Part shown: positions 29,423 to 36,750 of the stretch, one piece after another | How the letters are laid out: every line of letters starts with the position of its first letter | Numbering within the stretch: position 1 is the first letter of the stretch | Assembly (NCBI GenBank): GCA_946553025.1 | Contig: CAMNRM010000015.1 | Location: 18,250-82,249 of the forward strand | Source: an uncultured Clostridium sp. | GTDB lineage: Bacteria; Bacillota; Clostridia; Lachnospirales; Lachnospiraceae | Length of the DNA: 64,000 nucleotides | Direction of reading: 5' to 3' | Notes under the pieces: model-generated | Told to the model about the DNA's origin: nothing | Database searches by the model: none | What the model saw: only the letters and a program-made list of their open reading frames with translations | Program-made: the position numbers and the translations under genes

Positions 29423-29463
29423 GATTATCCGACGATATAATACACAAGCAGAGATAGCTGATG

Positions 29464-29502
29464 AAAGGGGATTTGCGGTCGTTTCCGCAAGCCCCTTTTG
29501 GA
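29464..29502 (+). terminator. Strong hairpin between dnaK and dnaJ
   Basis: AAAGGGG-TTGCGG pairs with CCGCAA-CCCCTTTT around a 6-base loop, ending in four T and then GGAGGG. It probably attenuates read-through into dnaJ, lowering DnaJ relative to DnaK, or serves as a 3' processing or stabilising stem. Confidence 0.7.
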
Positions 29503-29535
29503 GGGTTTTGTGGAGAATGAGAGGACGATTCAGTT

Positions 29536-30669
29536 ATGGCAGATAAAAGAGATTATTACGAGGTCTTAGGCGTTCCCAAGGATGCGGATGAGGCCGCGAT
29601 AAAAAAAGCATACCGTGTACTGGCGAAAAAATATCATCCAGATGCAAACCCCGGTGATGAAACGGCTGCGGAAAAGTTTAAGGAAGCCTCGGAAGCATAC
29701 GGGGTATTAAGTGATCCCCAGAAGCGTCAGCAGTATGATCAGTTCGGTCATGCGGCCTTTGACGGCGGCGCAGGGGGCGGCGGTTTTGGCGGCTTTGACT
29801 TTGGCGCGGATATGGGCGATATCTTCGGTGATATTTTCGGCGATATCTTTGGCGGCGGAAGGAGCCGCAGAAGCAGCAACGGGCCGATGCGCGGGGCCAA
29901 TGTGCGGACTGCCGTCCGTCTGACCTTTGAGGAGGCCGTGTTTGGCTGTGAAAAGGAAATAGAAGTTAATTATAAAGAAGAATGTGCAAGCTGCCACGGA
30001 AGCGGCGCAAAGGCAGGGACTTCCCCCGTAACCTGTGCCAAGTGCAACGGGCGGGGAAAGATTACTTATGTGCAGCAGTCGCCGTTCTTTGGCCAGGTGC
30101 AGAATGTGCAGACCTGTCCCGACTGTAACGGTACGGGTAAGGTAATTAAAGAAAAATGCCCGGATTGTTACGGAACCGGATATAAGACGACGAGGAAGAA
30201 GTTTAAGGTTTCCATTCCCGCCGGTATTGACAACGGACAGAGCATCCGCCAGGCCGGGGCAGGAGAACCGGGAAAGAACGGCGGCGAGCGCGGCGATATG
30301 CTCGTGGAGGCTGTGGTTTCCCAGCACCCGATCTTTAAGCGGCAGGATATGAGCATCTTCTCCACGGTGCCGATTTCCTTTACCAAGGCAGCCCTGGGCG
30401 GCCCGATTCGGATTAAGACCGTGGATGGGGAGGTTGAGTACGAGATTAAAGCCGGAACACAGACGGATACCAAGGTGAGATTGAGAGGGAAGGGTGTTCC
30501 TTCGCTGCGGAATAAGAATCTGCGCGGGGATCACTATGTCACCTTTGTCGTTCAGGTGCCGGAGAGAATGAACGAGGCCCAGAAAGAAGCCCTGCGCAAA
30601 TTTGAAGAAGCCATGACCGGGGTTTACCCTGAAGGAGAGAAGAAAGGGTTTTTTGGGAAGAAGAAATAG
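29536..30669 (+). CDS. dnaJ: Chaperone protein DnaJ (Hsp40)
   Basis: 377 residues: J domain with the HPD motif ([18 protein letters not shown]), Gly/Phe-rich region, four zinc-binding repeats ([32 protein letters not shown]) and the C-terminal substrate-binding domain. It stimulates DnaK ATPase and delivers clients. It is the last gene of the heat-shock operon. Confidence 0.97.
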   Translation: MADKRDYYEVLGVPKDADEAAIKKAYRVLAKKYHPDANPGDETAAEKFKEASEAYGVLSDPQKRQQYDQFGHAAFDGGAGGGGFGGFDFGADMGDIFGDIFGDIFGGGRSRRSSNGPMRGANVRTAVRLTFEEAVFGCEKEIEVNYKEECASCHGSGAKAGTSPVTCAKCNGRGKITYVQQSPFFGQVQNVQTCPDCNGTGKVIKEKCPDCYGTGYKTTRKKFKVSIPAGIDNGQSIRQAGAGEPGKNGGERGDMLVEAVVSQHPIFKRQDMSIFSTVPISFTKAALGGPIRIKTVDGEVEYEIKAGTQTDTKVRLRGKGVPSLRNKNLRGDHYVTFVVQVPERMNEAQKEALRKFEEAMTGVYPEGEKKGFFGKKK

Positions 30670-30706
30670 GATTGTGAAGATAAAAATGGGAAAAATTAGG
30701 AAAATT

Positions 30707-30730
30707 GGGGAACGAAGGGTTCCCCTTTTT
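30707..30730 (+). terminator. Intrinsic terminator after dnaJ
   Basis: GGGGAA (30707-30712) pairs with TTCCCC (30720-30725), followed directly by five T. It closes the heat-shock operon about 40 bases after the dnaJ stop. Confidence 0.85.
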
Positions 30731-30868
30731 CTGGTTGATTGGCAGAGTGTCGAAAGTGTGGGAATAAAACATCAATGTAATATGGATGTAACATGAATAT
30801 AACATGAATAAAGCAGAAATAAAACAGAAAAAAACATCAATAAAACACCAACGAGGAGGAAAATCATT

Positions 30869-31345
30869 ATGTCTATCGAAAAAGTAAAAGCTTATTTTAG
30901 CCAATTTGGAATGGCGGATAGAGTGCAGGAGTTTGACGTTTCCAGCGCTACCGTAGAACTTGCTGCCCAGGCACTGCACTGCGAGCCATGCCGGATTGCA
31001 AAAACTTTGTCGTTTAATGTGGATAACCAGGCAATTCTTATCGTTGCTGCCGGGGATGCGAAGGTGGATAATAAGAAGTATAAAGCTTATTTTTCAACCA
31101 AGGCCAAGATGCTGACGCCTGACGAAGCCGTATCGCTTATCGGTCATGCCGTGGGTGGGGTGTGTCCCTTTGCCCTTCCGCCGCAGGTTAAGGTTTACCT
31201 GGATGAATCACTTAAACGCTTTACTACCGTATTTCCCGCCTGCGGAAGCAGCAATAGCGCGATAGAACTGACCATTCCTGAACTGGAAAAGTATTCAAAC
31301 AGCCTGGCCTGGATTGATGTGTGTAAGGGATGGAATGAGGAATAG
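30869..31345 (+). CDS. YbaK/EbsC family aminoacyl-tRNA deacylase-like protein
   Basis: 158 residues matching the YbaK/EbsC fold: RIAKTLSFNVDNQAILIVAAGDAKVD (with the conserved Lys), AVGGVCPFALPPQVKVYLDESL and FPACGSSNSAIELTI. Family members hydrolyse mischarged tRNA such as Cys-tRNAPro. AGGAGG lies upstream. It stands alone after the heat-shock terminator, with the next small gene five bases downstream. Confidence 0.88.
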   Translation: MSIEKVKAYFSQFGMADRVQEFDVSSATVELAAQALHCEPCRIAKTLSFNVDNQAILIVAAGDAKVDNKKYKAYFSTKAKMLTPDEAVSLIGHAVGGVCPFALPPQVKVYLDESLKRFTTVFPACGSSNSAIELTIPELEKYSNSLAWIDVCKGWNEE

Positions 31346-31350
31346 TAAAA

Positions 31351-31599
31351 ATGTGGGGAATATCTTGGATAAAAAGGGCGGGGAAGACAGGGAAATCGGG
31401 AAAGGCAGATACCTATGATAAAGAAGGGAAGATACCTGTTATCCGCGCAAGTATCTGCACCGGGGAGAAGGTCGCGGGGTTTAAAGATGAGGCTACAGGA
31501 AAATTTGAGGATTTGATGCTGATTAGGAGCGATGCGGATTTACAGGAATTTCTGCGGAAGTATCAGGTGGAGGAGGGGGAGATAAGGAAAGAATGGTAA
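31351..31599 (+). CDS. Small conserved-looking protein of unknown function
   Basis: 82 residues. A basic N-terminus is followed by a compact block, KIPVIRASICTGEKVAGFKD, and then LMLIRSDADLQEFLRKY. There is no membrane helix and I know no function. I have seen similar short proteins labelled as an aspartate dehydrogenase, but nothing here supports an enzyme of that kind: no Rossmann motif, and far too short. It lies five bases after the YbaK-like gene with only a weak binding site, so translational coupling is likely. Confidence 0.65.
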   Translation: MWGISWIKRAGKTGKSGKADTYDKEGKIPVIRASICTGEKVAGFKDEATGKFEDLMLIRSDADLQEFLRKYQVEEGEIRKEW

Positions 31600-31628
31600 A
31601 TAAACTTGCTTAAGAAATGGAGAACAGG

Positions 31629-32054
31629 ATGAAAAGGGAATTAGGAATTGCCAGATGCGGGCTTGCCTGCTGTTTATGTTCGGAAAATGTAAATTGTGAT
31701 GGCTGCCATTCCGATAGCTGTCCCGATCGCAATCATTGCGAAAACAGGATCTGTTCGATTGAACGGAATATTTCGCATTGTTACCTGTGCAAAACGGATT
31801 GCAAAAAAGGATTATTAAGTAAAATAAAGCCTTATGGTTTTACTTTGTTTGCTAAACGATATGGCATGGACAGATTGCTGGACTGTCTTGAAGAAAACGA
31901 AAAAAGAGGAGTCATTTATCACCGTCAGGGATTAAATGGTGATTATGATGATTTTGATGATGTAGAAAAGCTAATAGAGTTTATTAAGTTGGGCAGGAAT
32001 ATCAGCGGAAGGGAATTTCTGCCGGAGGTGGAAAATGTACAATCGATATCATGA
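31629..32054 (+). CDS. Cysteine-rich DUF3795-type protein
   Basis: 141 residues. The N-terminal half is packed with Cys pairs (RCGLACCLCSENVNCDGC, then C-x5-C, C-x4-C, HCYLC, DCKKG), suggesting zinc or Fe-S binding as in the DUF3795 family. The C-terminal half is a helical FAKRYGMDRLLDCLEE region. ATG 31629, behind GGAGA, is preferred to ATG 31617, which has no site. The last 20 bases overlap the next gene. Function unknown. Confidence 0.7.
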   Translation: MKRELGIARCGLACCLCSENVNCDGCHSDSCPDRNHCENRICSIERNISHCYLCKTDCKKGLLSKIKPYGFTLFAKRYGMDRLLDCLEENEKRGVIYHRQGLNGDYDDFDDVEKLIEFIKLGRNISGREFLPEVENVQSIS

Positions 32055-32475
32055 TATCAGGAAATTTATAACTGATCCGGAAAAGCTGCAAATGATGAAT
32101 GGGTCAGAAGTTTATATTTCAAGTGAGGAAGATTATGATATTGTGGTGGATTTAGAGGGGCACACAGAGGAATTTAAACGTCTGAAACCTTTTATTGCTG
32201 TTATTGCCCAAAGCCTTTGTGAACTTGACAATACTGTCCAAAAATTTAACAGGCTGCACAGTGGGGAAAGCCAGTTTCCTTTTGATTTGAAGATTGTTTT
32301 TATTGACGGTTCCTATGCGATTCTTGAATATTGGGGAACAGAAGTAAATACGCAGTTTGACGTTGTTTTTGAATACAATAAAGATAAATGGACACTTAAA
32401 AAGTTTGGAATGATACAGGATATTCCGGCAGACTGGGAGCAGGCTCCTGTTTTGGATGGAAATAAAAGTAAATAG
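32035..32475 (+). CDS. Small soluble protein of unknown function
   Basis: 146 residues, acidic and cytosolic by appearance, with alternating strands (FDLKIVFIDGSYAILEYWG, FDVVFEYNKDKWTLKKFG). I do not recognise the family. GGAGGTG sits 3-4 bases before the ATG inside the 3' end of the DUF3795 gene, so the two are translationally coupled. Base composition is more AT-rich than the heat-shock operon. Confidence 0.7.
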   Translation: MYNRYHDIRKFITDPEKLQMMNGSEVYISSEEDYDIVVDLEGHTEEFKRLKPFIAVIAQSLCELDNTVQKFNRLHSGESQFPFDLKIVFIDGSYAILEYWGTEVNTQFDVVFEYNKDKWTLKKFGMIQDIPADWEQAPVLDGNKSK

Positions 32476-32572
32476 ACGAAAAAGAAAAATTTTTTACATA
32501 GAATAATACATTGGATGTAATTTTACAACTTTGGGGCGTGTGCATAGGATGAGAAAAAATGACAGAACAGGA

Positions 32573-32611
32573 GCATCACAAAATCATAAAATCACATAGA
32601 TTCTGTGATGC
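32573..32611. repeat. Inverted repeat after the 32035 gene
   Basis: GCATCACA (32573-32580) and TGTGATGC (32604-32611) are perfect 8-base arms with a 23-base AT-rich loop, located between convergent genes. There is no T-run directly after either arm, so its role as a terminator is uncertain. Confidence 0.45.
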
Positions 32612-32661
32612 CCTCCCTATGTATATGAAAAAATAGGATTTTGTTGAAATAATCGGTGTAT

Positions 32662-33507
32662 CTACTTCAACATCACATTAACGCCGCATACTGCGTCAAT
32701 ATCTGCACCGGGCCAGTCGCTTCCTTGGTATTTCTTCATATCCGTCAGGCGTACATAGTGGAAACTGCTTCCTGCGGGAACCTTTCCATTCAGATCAAGC
32801 CCCGCGGTACTGCCCGACACTGTACCGACACTGTACCAAATGGTCAAATCATCGCTGACCTCGACCATGGTATCTTCGACGTTGTTACCCACCTCAAAAA
32901 CATAAATATCATTCCCTTCCCCGTCATAAATCGCAAGGTCGAATGCGAGCGTCAGAACACCGCCTGAACCAAGGCATAAATCGCCTGTACTTGTACGTTC
33001 ATTGCCGATTCGATCCGGTATACCAAGGGCATTTTCTGTTTTCTGCTGTTCTGCATAGCTTGTCCACGGATTGCCGTGAGTAAAGGAAATGACCTGAGAA
33101 GCAAATGCCGCTTTAGACACAGTCAACGAATTGCCGTTGCGGTCAGTAAATGTATAATCATACTGAATCTCCTGTCCGGCTGCTGCGTTATTGTAGGCTC
33201 CCGGAATCCAGGCTCCGTCGGCTCCAACCTGATACCCGTCAGGAGTTATCGTATTGACCAGCATCGCTCCGTCTGCTCCTACATAATAATTTCCAATCCA
33301 GGTATTGCAGGCCATATATCCGTCAGCACCAAAATAATACCATTTTCCATTATCTGCCTGCCACTCTAATACAGCATATCCTCCATTATCTTTTGCATAC
33401 CAATACCCTTTTTCATCTGCATTCCACTGACCGGCAAAAGAGGTCAGTGCCCCGCCCAGTATGGTACACACAGCTGCACATAACACCATTTTACTTATTT
33501 TTCTCAT
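32662..33507 (-). CDS. Secreted surface protein with choline-binding-like repeats
   Basis: 281 residues with a signal peptide (MVLCAAVCTILGGALTSFAG). Aromatic/Gly cell-wall-binding repeats follow (GYWYAKDNGGYAVLEWQ, GKWYYFGADGYMACNTW, YYVGADGAML, YQVGADGAWI). The C-terminal ~150-residue domain carries TENALGIPDR, YDGEGNDIYVFEVG and WPGADIDAVCG, an Asp/Gly-rich and possibly calcium-binding beta domain. The repeats would anchor it to wall polymers; the C-terminal domain may bind a ligand. Transcribed against its neighbours as a single gene. Confidence 0.8.
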   Translation of the reverse strand: MRKISKMVLCAAVCTILGGALTSFAGQWNADEKGYWYAKDNGGYAVLEWQADNGKWYYFGADGYMACNTWIGNYYVGADGAMLVNTITPDGYQVGADGAWIPGAYNNAAAGQEIQYDYTFTDRNGNSLTVSKAAFASQVISFTHGNPWTSYAEQQKTENALGIPDRIGNERTSTGDLCLGSGGVLTLAFDLAIYDGEGNDIYVFEVGNNVEDTMVEVSDDLTIWYSVGTVSGSTAGLDLNGKVPAGSSFHYVRLTDMKKYQGSDWPGADIDAVCGVNVMLK

Positions 33508-33671
33508 ACTTCATTTTCTCCTTTTTGTTTTTAAACCATTATCCATTAACGGATTTGAAATGTAATATTGTAAATAGCAGATATTAACTGCATCCATTTT
33601 ATACCATAACATAAAATTCCTGGTTTTTCAACATTTTCTCAATAAAATATCCGTGTATATGAGGATTTAAG
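33508..33671. other. AT-rich intergenic stretch
   Basis: This holds the upstream region of the reverse-strand surface-protein gene. I see no gene. It continues rightward into a dispersed palindrome copy (33672-33697) and the promoter of the CD3324 gene; together 33508-33938 is the longest gene-poor stretch in this part of the window. Confidence 0.5.
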
Positions 33672-33697
33672 GTTACTGTGAACGTGTGAACAGTAAT
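33672..33697 (+). repeat. Dispersed palindrome copy
   Basis: GTTACTGT and ACAGTAAT arms around GAACGTGTGA. It differs from the 26676 copy by two bases in total. Confidence 0.85.
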
Positions 33698-33743
33698 GAT
33701 TTAAGACATTCGTATGCGTTCCGAAGTATGCAGATAAAAGTCG

Positions 33744-33772
33744 TTGCATGTAGCAATTTATTATAGTATAAT
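33744..33772 (+). promoter_or_regulatory. Promoter of the CD3324-family gene
   Basis: TTGCAT (33744-33749) and TATAAT (33767-33772) with a 17-base spacer. The transcript would start near 33779, giving a leader of about 160 bases before the ATG at 33939. Confidence 0.8.
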
Positions 33773-33800
33773 ATCAGACACAAAGAAAGAAGTGATTTGT

Positions 33801-33878
33801 ATGTGTATCAATACCAAAAAGAAAAATAAAGTTTTTCTCCATGCAAAGCCAGTAAACTGCGACGGTTGCATGGAGTAA
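33801..33878 (+). CDS. Possible 25-residue leader peptide
   Basis: A short frame, MCINTKKKNKVFLH..., ending CDGCME, lies in the leader of the CD3324 gene. It has only a weak purine-rich site upstream. Its 3' end lies in the inverted repeats of the leader, so its translation would affect their folding. It may be non-coding. Confidence 0.3.
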   Translation: MCINTKKKNKVFLHAKPVNCDGCME

Positions 33879-33930
33879 GAAAAGTCGCAAAGGATGCTGG
33901 CTTTGTAACCTGACAATATTATCAGGGAGG
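33837..33930 (+). promoter_or_regulatory. Structured, apparently bistable leader RNA
   Basis: Three sets of perfect arms overlap. CTCCATGCA (33837-33845) pairs with TGCATGGAG (33867-33875). CAAAGCCAG (33844-33852) pairs with CTGGCTTTG (33897-33905) and encloses TGCGAC/GTCGCA (33858-33863, 33884-33889). The first and second sets share bases and exclude each other. A last small hairpin CCTGA/TCAGG (33909-33926) touches the GGGAGG ribosome binding site. I could not match it to a known riboswitch. Confidence 0.55.
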
Positions 33931-33938
33931 AAGCCCGC

Positions 33939-34202
33939 ATGAAATATCTTAACGCACAAACGATTCTTCCAGACGCATTGGTAAAGGAGCTGCAAACCTA
34001 TGTTCAAGGCGGATATATCTACATTCCGGTTAAACAGGAACAGCAAAAGCGCTGGGGAGAGGTTTCCGGCTATCGGCAGGAATTGGAACAGCGAAATCTA
34101 CAGATAAAAAAGGAATATCAAAACGGCAGTTCTATCGAGTGTTTGTCGAAAAAATATGATTTGTCTGTATATGCTGTTCGGAAAATAATCTATAAAAAGT
34201 GA
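33939..34202 (+). CDS. CD3324 family protein
   Basis: 87 residues matching the small CD3324 family of Clostridia: MKYLNAQTILPDALVKELQ, YVQGGYIYIPVK, WGEVSGYRQELEQRN and a C-terminal helix-turn-helix-like segment (SIECLSKKYDLSVYAVRKII). It is probably a DNA-binding protein, judged from the final segment. GGGAGG precedes the ATG, within reach of the leader hairpins. A GC hairpin follows the stop. Confidence 0.8.
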   Translation: MKYLNAQTILPDALVKELQTYVQGGYIYIPVKQEQQKRWGEVSGYRQELEQRNLQIKKEYQNGSSIECLSKKYDLSVYAVRKIIYKK

Positions 34203-34208
34203 TCGTAA

Positions 34209-34235
34209 GGGGCTGCAAAACCGCAGCCTCTTATT
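34209..34235 (+). terminator. Hairpin after the CD3324 gene
   Basis: GGCTGC (34211-34216) pairs with GCAGCC (34223-34228), followed by TCTTATT. A weak intrinsic terminator. Confidence 0.55.
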
Positions 34236-34237
34236 GT

Positions 34238-34360
34238 ATGCCTTATCAGACGAAGTTCTCCATCCCGAAGGGATTTGCATTAAGGAGCGCGGAAGAGTAC
34301 ACCAATTTGAAAGAGTATACGAATTATTTCGGCAGCGTACAGTGTATTGAATATAAATAG
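34238..34360 (+). CDS. Possible small protein or gene remnant, 40 residues
   Basis: An open frame, MPYQTKFSIPKGFALRSAEE... ending VQCIEYK, has a natural-looking composition but no ribosome binding site, and begins just after the upstream terminator. It could be the tail of a decayed gene. I do not recognise it. Confidence 0.3.
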   Translation: MPYQTKFSIPKGFALRSAEEYTNLKEYTNYFGSVQCIEYK

Positions 34361-34415
34361 GAATAGCGATAAGATAAAAGCGAAGCATATGAAGATTTGA
34401 TGAAAGGCGGCGGCT

Positions 34416-35129
34416 ATGTGTACAAGATTTGTTTATCGTGGAAAGGATATGATAACAGGATTTAATTTTGACATTGATCTTTCTGTTTGGAAGCATAAAG
34501 TGATTGAAGAAAAAGAGCGTTTTTATATCGGAATTTTGCGTCCGGACGGGAAATATCATTCTTATCATGGAGTGAATCAAAATGGAAATGTCGGGACTCT
34601 TTTATATGTGCATGGCAATCCCGCCGGAGCATATCAAGACAGCAGAAATTGTATGACCATTGCGGATTTAACAGAACTTTTTATTAAAGCAGAGCTTTCC
34701 TTTGATGAGGTTCTCCAAATTGTTAAATCGAAGAAAATTGTTTATGCGGCGGATTCTACGATGCAGGCCATGCTGTCTGATATTCACGGACGTACACTGG
34801 TTATTGAACCGGGAATTGGGTATCGGGAGGAACGAAAGAACTATTCTTTGATAACAAACTATTCCCTGATAAAACCAGAGAGCACAAGAGGTTTTATTGT
34901 ACCGGGTGATGATCGGTATGAACGGGCTTTGCAATTGTTAGCTAATGGTAAAAACGAATTTTCAGTTTCCGAAGCCTTTACCTTGCTTTATGCTGTCCGG
35001 CAGGAGGGAATATGGGCGACCAGAGTTTCTTTTGTTTACTCGGCAAATCAACAAACCGTGTATTATGTAGAAAATAATCACTTTGCGCATATTAAACGAT
35101 TTCTGTTCTCGAAAAATTCTTTTAAATAA
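34416..35129 (+). CDS. Short Ntn-hydrolase of the choloylglycine/penicillin acylase type
   Basis: 237 residues beginning MCTRF, the pattern in which Cys2 becomes the N-terminal nucleophile after Met removal. It continues with GFNFDIDLSVW and GVNQNGNVGTLLYVHGN, and later SFVYSANQQTVYYVENN, as in linear-amide C-N hydrolases. Bile-salt hydrolases and penicillin V acylases are near 320-340 residues, so this is a compact or shortened member. It may act on acyl-amide signals or conjugated bile acids; the substrate is unknown. An AraC regulator follows. Confidence 0.7.
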   Translation: MCTRFVYRGKDMITGFNFDIDLSVWKHKVIEEKERFYIGILRPDGKYHSYHGVNQNGNVGTLLYVHGNPAGAYQDSRNCMTIADLTELFIKAELSFDEVLQIVKSKKIVYAADSTMQAMLSDIHGRTLVIEPGIGYREERKNYSLITNYSLIKPESTRGFIVPGDDRYERALQLLANGKNEFSVSEAFTLLYAVRQEGIWATRVSFVYSANQQTVYYVENNHFAHIKRFLFSKNSFK

Positions 35130-35196
35130 TGAAGATATTTTACAAGACTTTTAAAAATTTTTACTTTACAATGGTTTTGGCGAGGAGGAAATTGGA

Positions 35197-36027
35197 ATGA
35201 GGAAGGAAGTCAGAACCATTGTTTATGATGAATTATTGCGGATAGAAGCCTACCGTTTTGAGGGAATTGTTCAGCCGTTTCCCAATCATTTTCATGAGCA
35301 TTATGTGATTGGTTTTGTCGAGGATGGGGAACGCTGCCTGTCCTGCAGAAATATGGACTACACGATTAAACCGGGAAATGTCGTTTTATTTCATCCGGGT
35401 GATAATCATGCCTGTGTACAGTCGGATGACGGTACGTTTGACTACCGCGGGCTGAATATCAGTAAAGAGGTTATGCTGGATCTGACAGAAGAGGTGACGG
35501 GAAAGCGGGAACTTCCGGGATTTTCAGAGAATGTAATTTCCGATGATGAAGTTATCTGCTATCTGCGCCCTCTGCATGAAATGGTGATGAATGGAAGCAG
35601 CGATTTTGGAAAGGAAGAAAATCTGCTGTTTTTATTATCCGCGCTGATTCAAAATTATGGTCAGCCCTTTGAGCAGTGTATCCCGGAGTGCAGGCAGGAG
35701 ATTGAAAACGCCTGCAGGTTTATGGAGCGGCATTTTGCAGAGCGTATTGTTTTAGATCAGATTTGCCGCCGGGCGGGACTGAGCAAGTCAACACTTCTCA
35801 GGGCATTTACAAAGACAAAGGGGATTACGCCCTACCGTTATTTAGAAACCGTCCGCATTAATGAGGCAAAGAAATTATTGTCCGATGGCGTGTCGCCGCT
35901 GGATGCAGCGATAAGGACGGGATTTTCCGACCAGAGCCATTTTACAAACTATTTTACCCGCTTTATCGGGCTTGCGCCGGGGGTGTATCGTGAAATCTTC
36001 TTTGAGAAGGCCAGGGGAGGCAAATAA
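35197..36027 (+). CDS. AraC family transcriptional regulator
   Basis: 276 residues. The N-terminal cupin sensor domain has FPNHFHEHYVIGFVEDG, YTIKPGNVVLFHPGDNH and RGLNISKEVML. The C-terminal double helix-turn-helix has LDQICRRAGLSKSTLLRAF and AIRTGFSDQSHFTNYFTRFIG. GAGGAGG precedes the ATG. It probably controls the adjacent DUF2000 gene, as AraC-DUF2000 neighbours are common; it may also act on the hydrolase gene upstream. Confidence 0.9.
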   Translation: MRKEVRTIVYDELLRIEAYRFEGIVQPFPNHFHEHYVIGFVEDGERCLSCRNMDYTIKPGNVVLFHPGDNHACVQSDDGTFDYRGLNISKEVMLDLTEEVTGKRELPGFSENVISDDEVICYLRPLHEMVMNGSSDFGKEENLLFLLSALIQNYGQPFEQCIPECRQEIENACRFMERHFAERIVLDQICRRAGLSKSTLLRAFTKTKGITPYRYLETVRINEAKKLLSDGVSPLDAAIRTGFSDQSHFTNYFTRFIGLAPGVYREIFFEKARGGK

Positions 36028-36104
36028 AGTTTTGGTTTTATGGACAGCATATCCGTGCTATAAAAAATAAAAGCGGAAACAGGGAGCAGAAGGAGGACTT
36101 AACA

Positions 36105-36527
36105 ATGGATGCACAAAAAGAAAAATGTGTTATGATTATTGACGAAAATTTACCGTTGGGGGTGATTGCAAATACGGCGGCTATTATGGGGATTACTCTG
36201 GGAAAGAAAATGCCGGAGGCTGTTGGTGCCGATGTCTATGACAGAACCGGGAATGAACACTTGGGGATTATTGAATTTCCTGTACCTATATTAAAGGGGA
36301 ATGCAGAAAGTATTAAAGCTATCCGCGAAAAATTGTATGCGCCGGATTTTTTGGATTTGACCGTTGTTGATTTTTCGGATTTGGCGCAGGGATGCAAGAC
36401 ATATGATGAATTTATGGAGAAGATGCAGGAAGTATCGGAAATGGATTTGCATTATCTTGGAATTGCTATTTGCGGGGCAAAGAAGAAAATCAATAAGCTG
36501 ACGGGAAGTATGGCCTTGCTGCGGTAG
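36105..36527 (+). CDS. DUF2000 family protein
   Basis: 140 residues with the family core: KCVMIIDENLPLGVIANTAAIMGITLG, EFPVPILKGNAESIK and LAICGAKKKINKLTGSMALLR. Structures of this family resemble the peptidyl-tRNA hydrolase 2 fold; no activity is established. AGGAGG precedes the ATG. It lies 77 bases after the AraC regulator on the same strand. Confidence 0.85.
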   Translation: MDAQKEKCVMIIDENLPLGVIANTAAIMGITLGKKMPEAVGADVYDRTGNEHLGIIEFPVPILKGNAESIKAIREKLYAPDFLDLTVVDFSDLAQGCKTYDEFMEKMQEVSEMDLHYLGIAICGAKKKINKLTGSMALLR

Positions 36528-36537
36528 CAGCGCTTAT

Positions 36538-36589
36538 TGTGTGGGTTTGTTTTTTTTAGAACATGTGTGGGTTTGTTTTTTTAAGAACA
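36538..36589 (+). repeat. 26-bp tandem duplication
   Basis: Two adjacent 26-base units (36538-36563 and 36564-36589), both beginning TGTGTGGGTTTG with a T-run, differ at one position. They lie in the 3' region of the DUF2000 gene, before its terminator. Confidence 0.85.
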
Positions 36590-36633
36590 GAGGATGAAGA
36601 AGAACAGAACATAAAAAACAGAGGATAAAGGAA

Positions 36634-36671
36634 GGGCGGCTGTGCAGTTTTGACCACAGCCGTCCTGTTTT
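36634..36671 (+). terminator. Intrinsic terminator after DUF2000
   Basis: GGGCGGCTGTG pairs with CACAGCCGTCC around a 10-base loop, followed by TGTTTT. It separates the AraC-DUF2000 unit from the convergent argG. Confidence 0.8.
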
Positions 36672-36750
36672 ATGCTGTCCAGAGTAAATATTCTAAACGA
36701 AATTTTTTTAGCGAAATTTCTTTAATGCATTTACCTTAACGAATTTTTTA

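Noticed and set aside
31351..31599. Aspartate dehydrogenase for the 82-residue protein
   Set aside because: Too short and without a nucleotide-binding motif; a name of this kind would be a transferred label.
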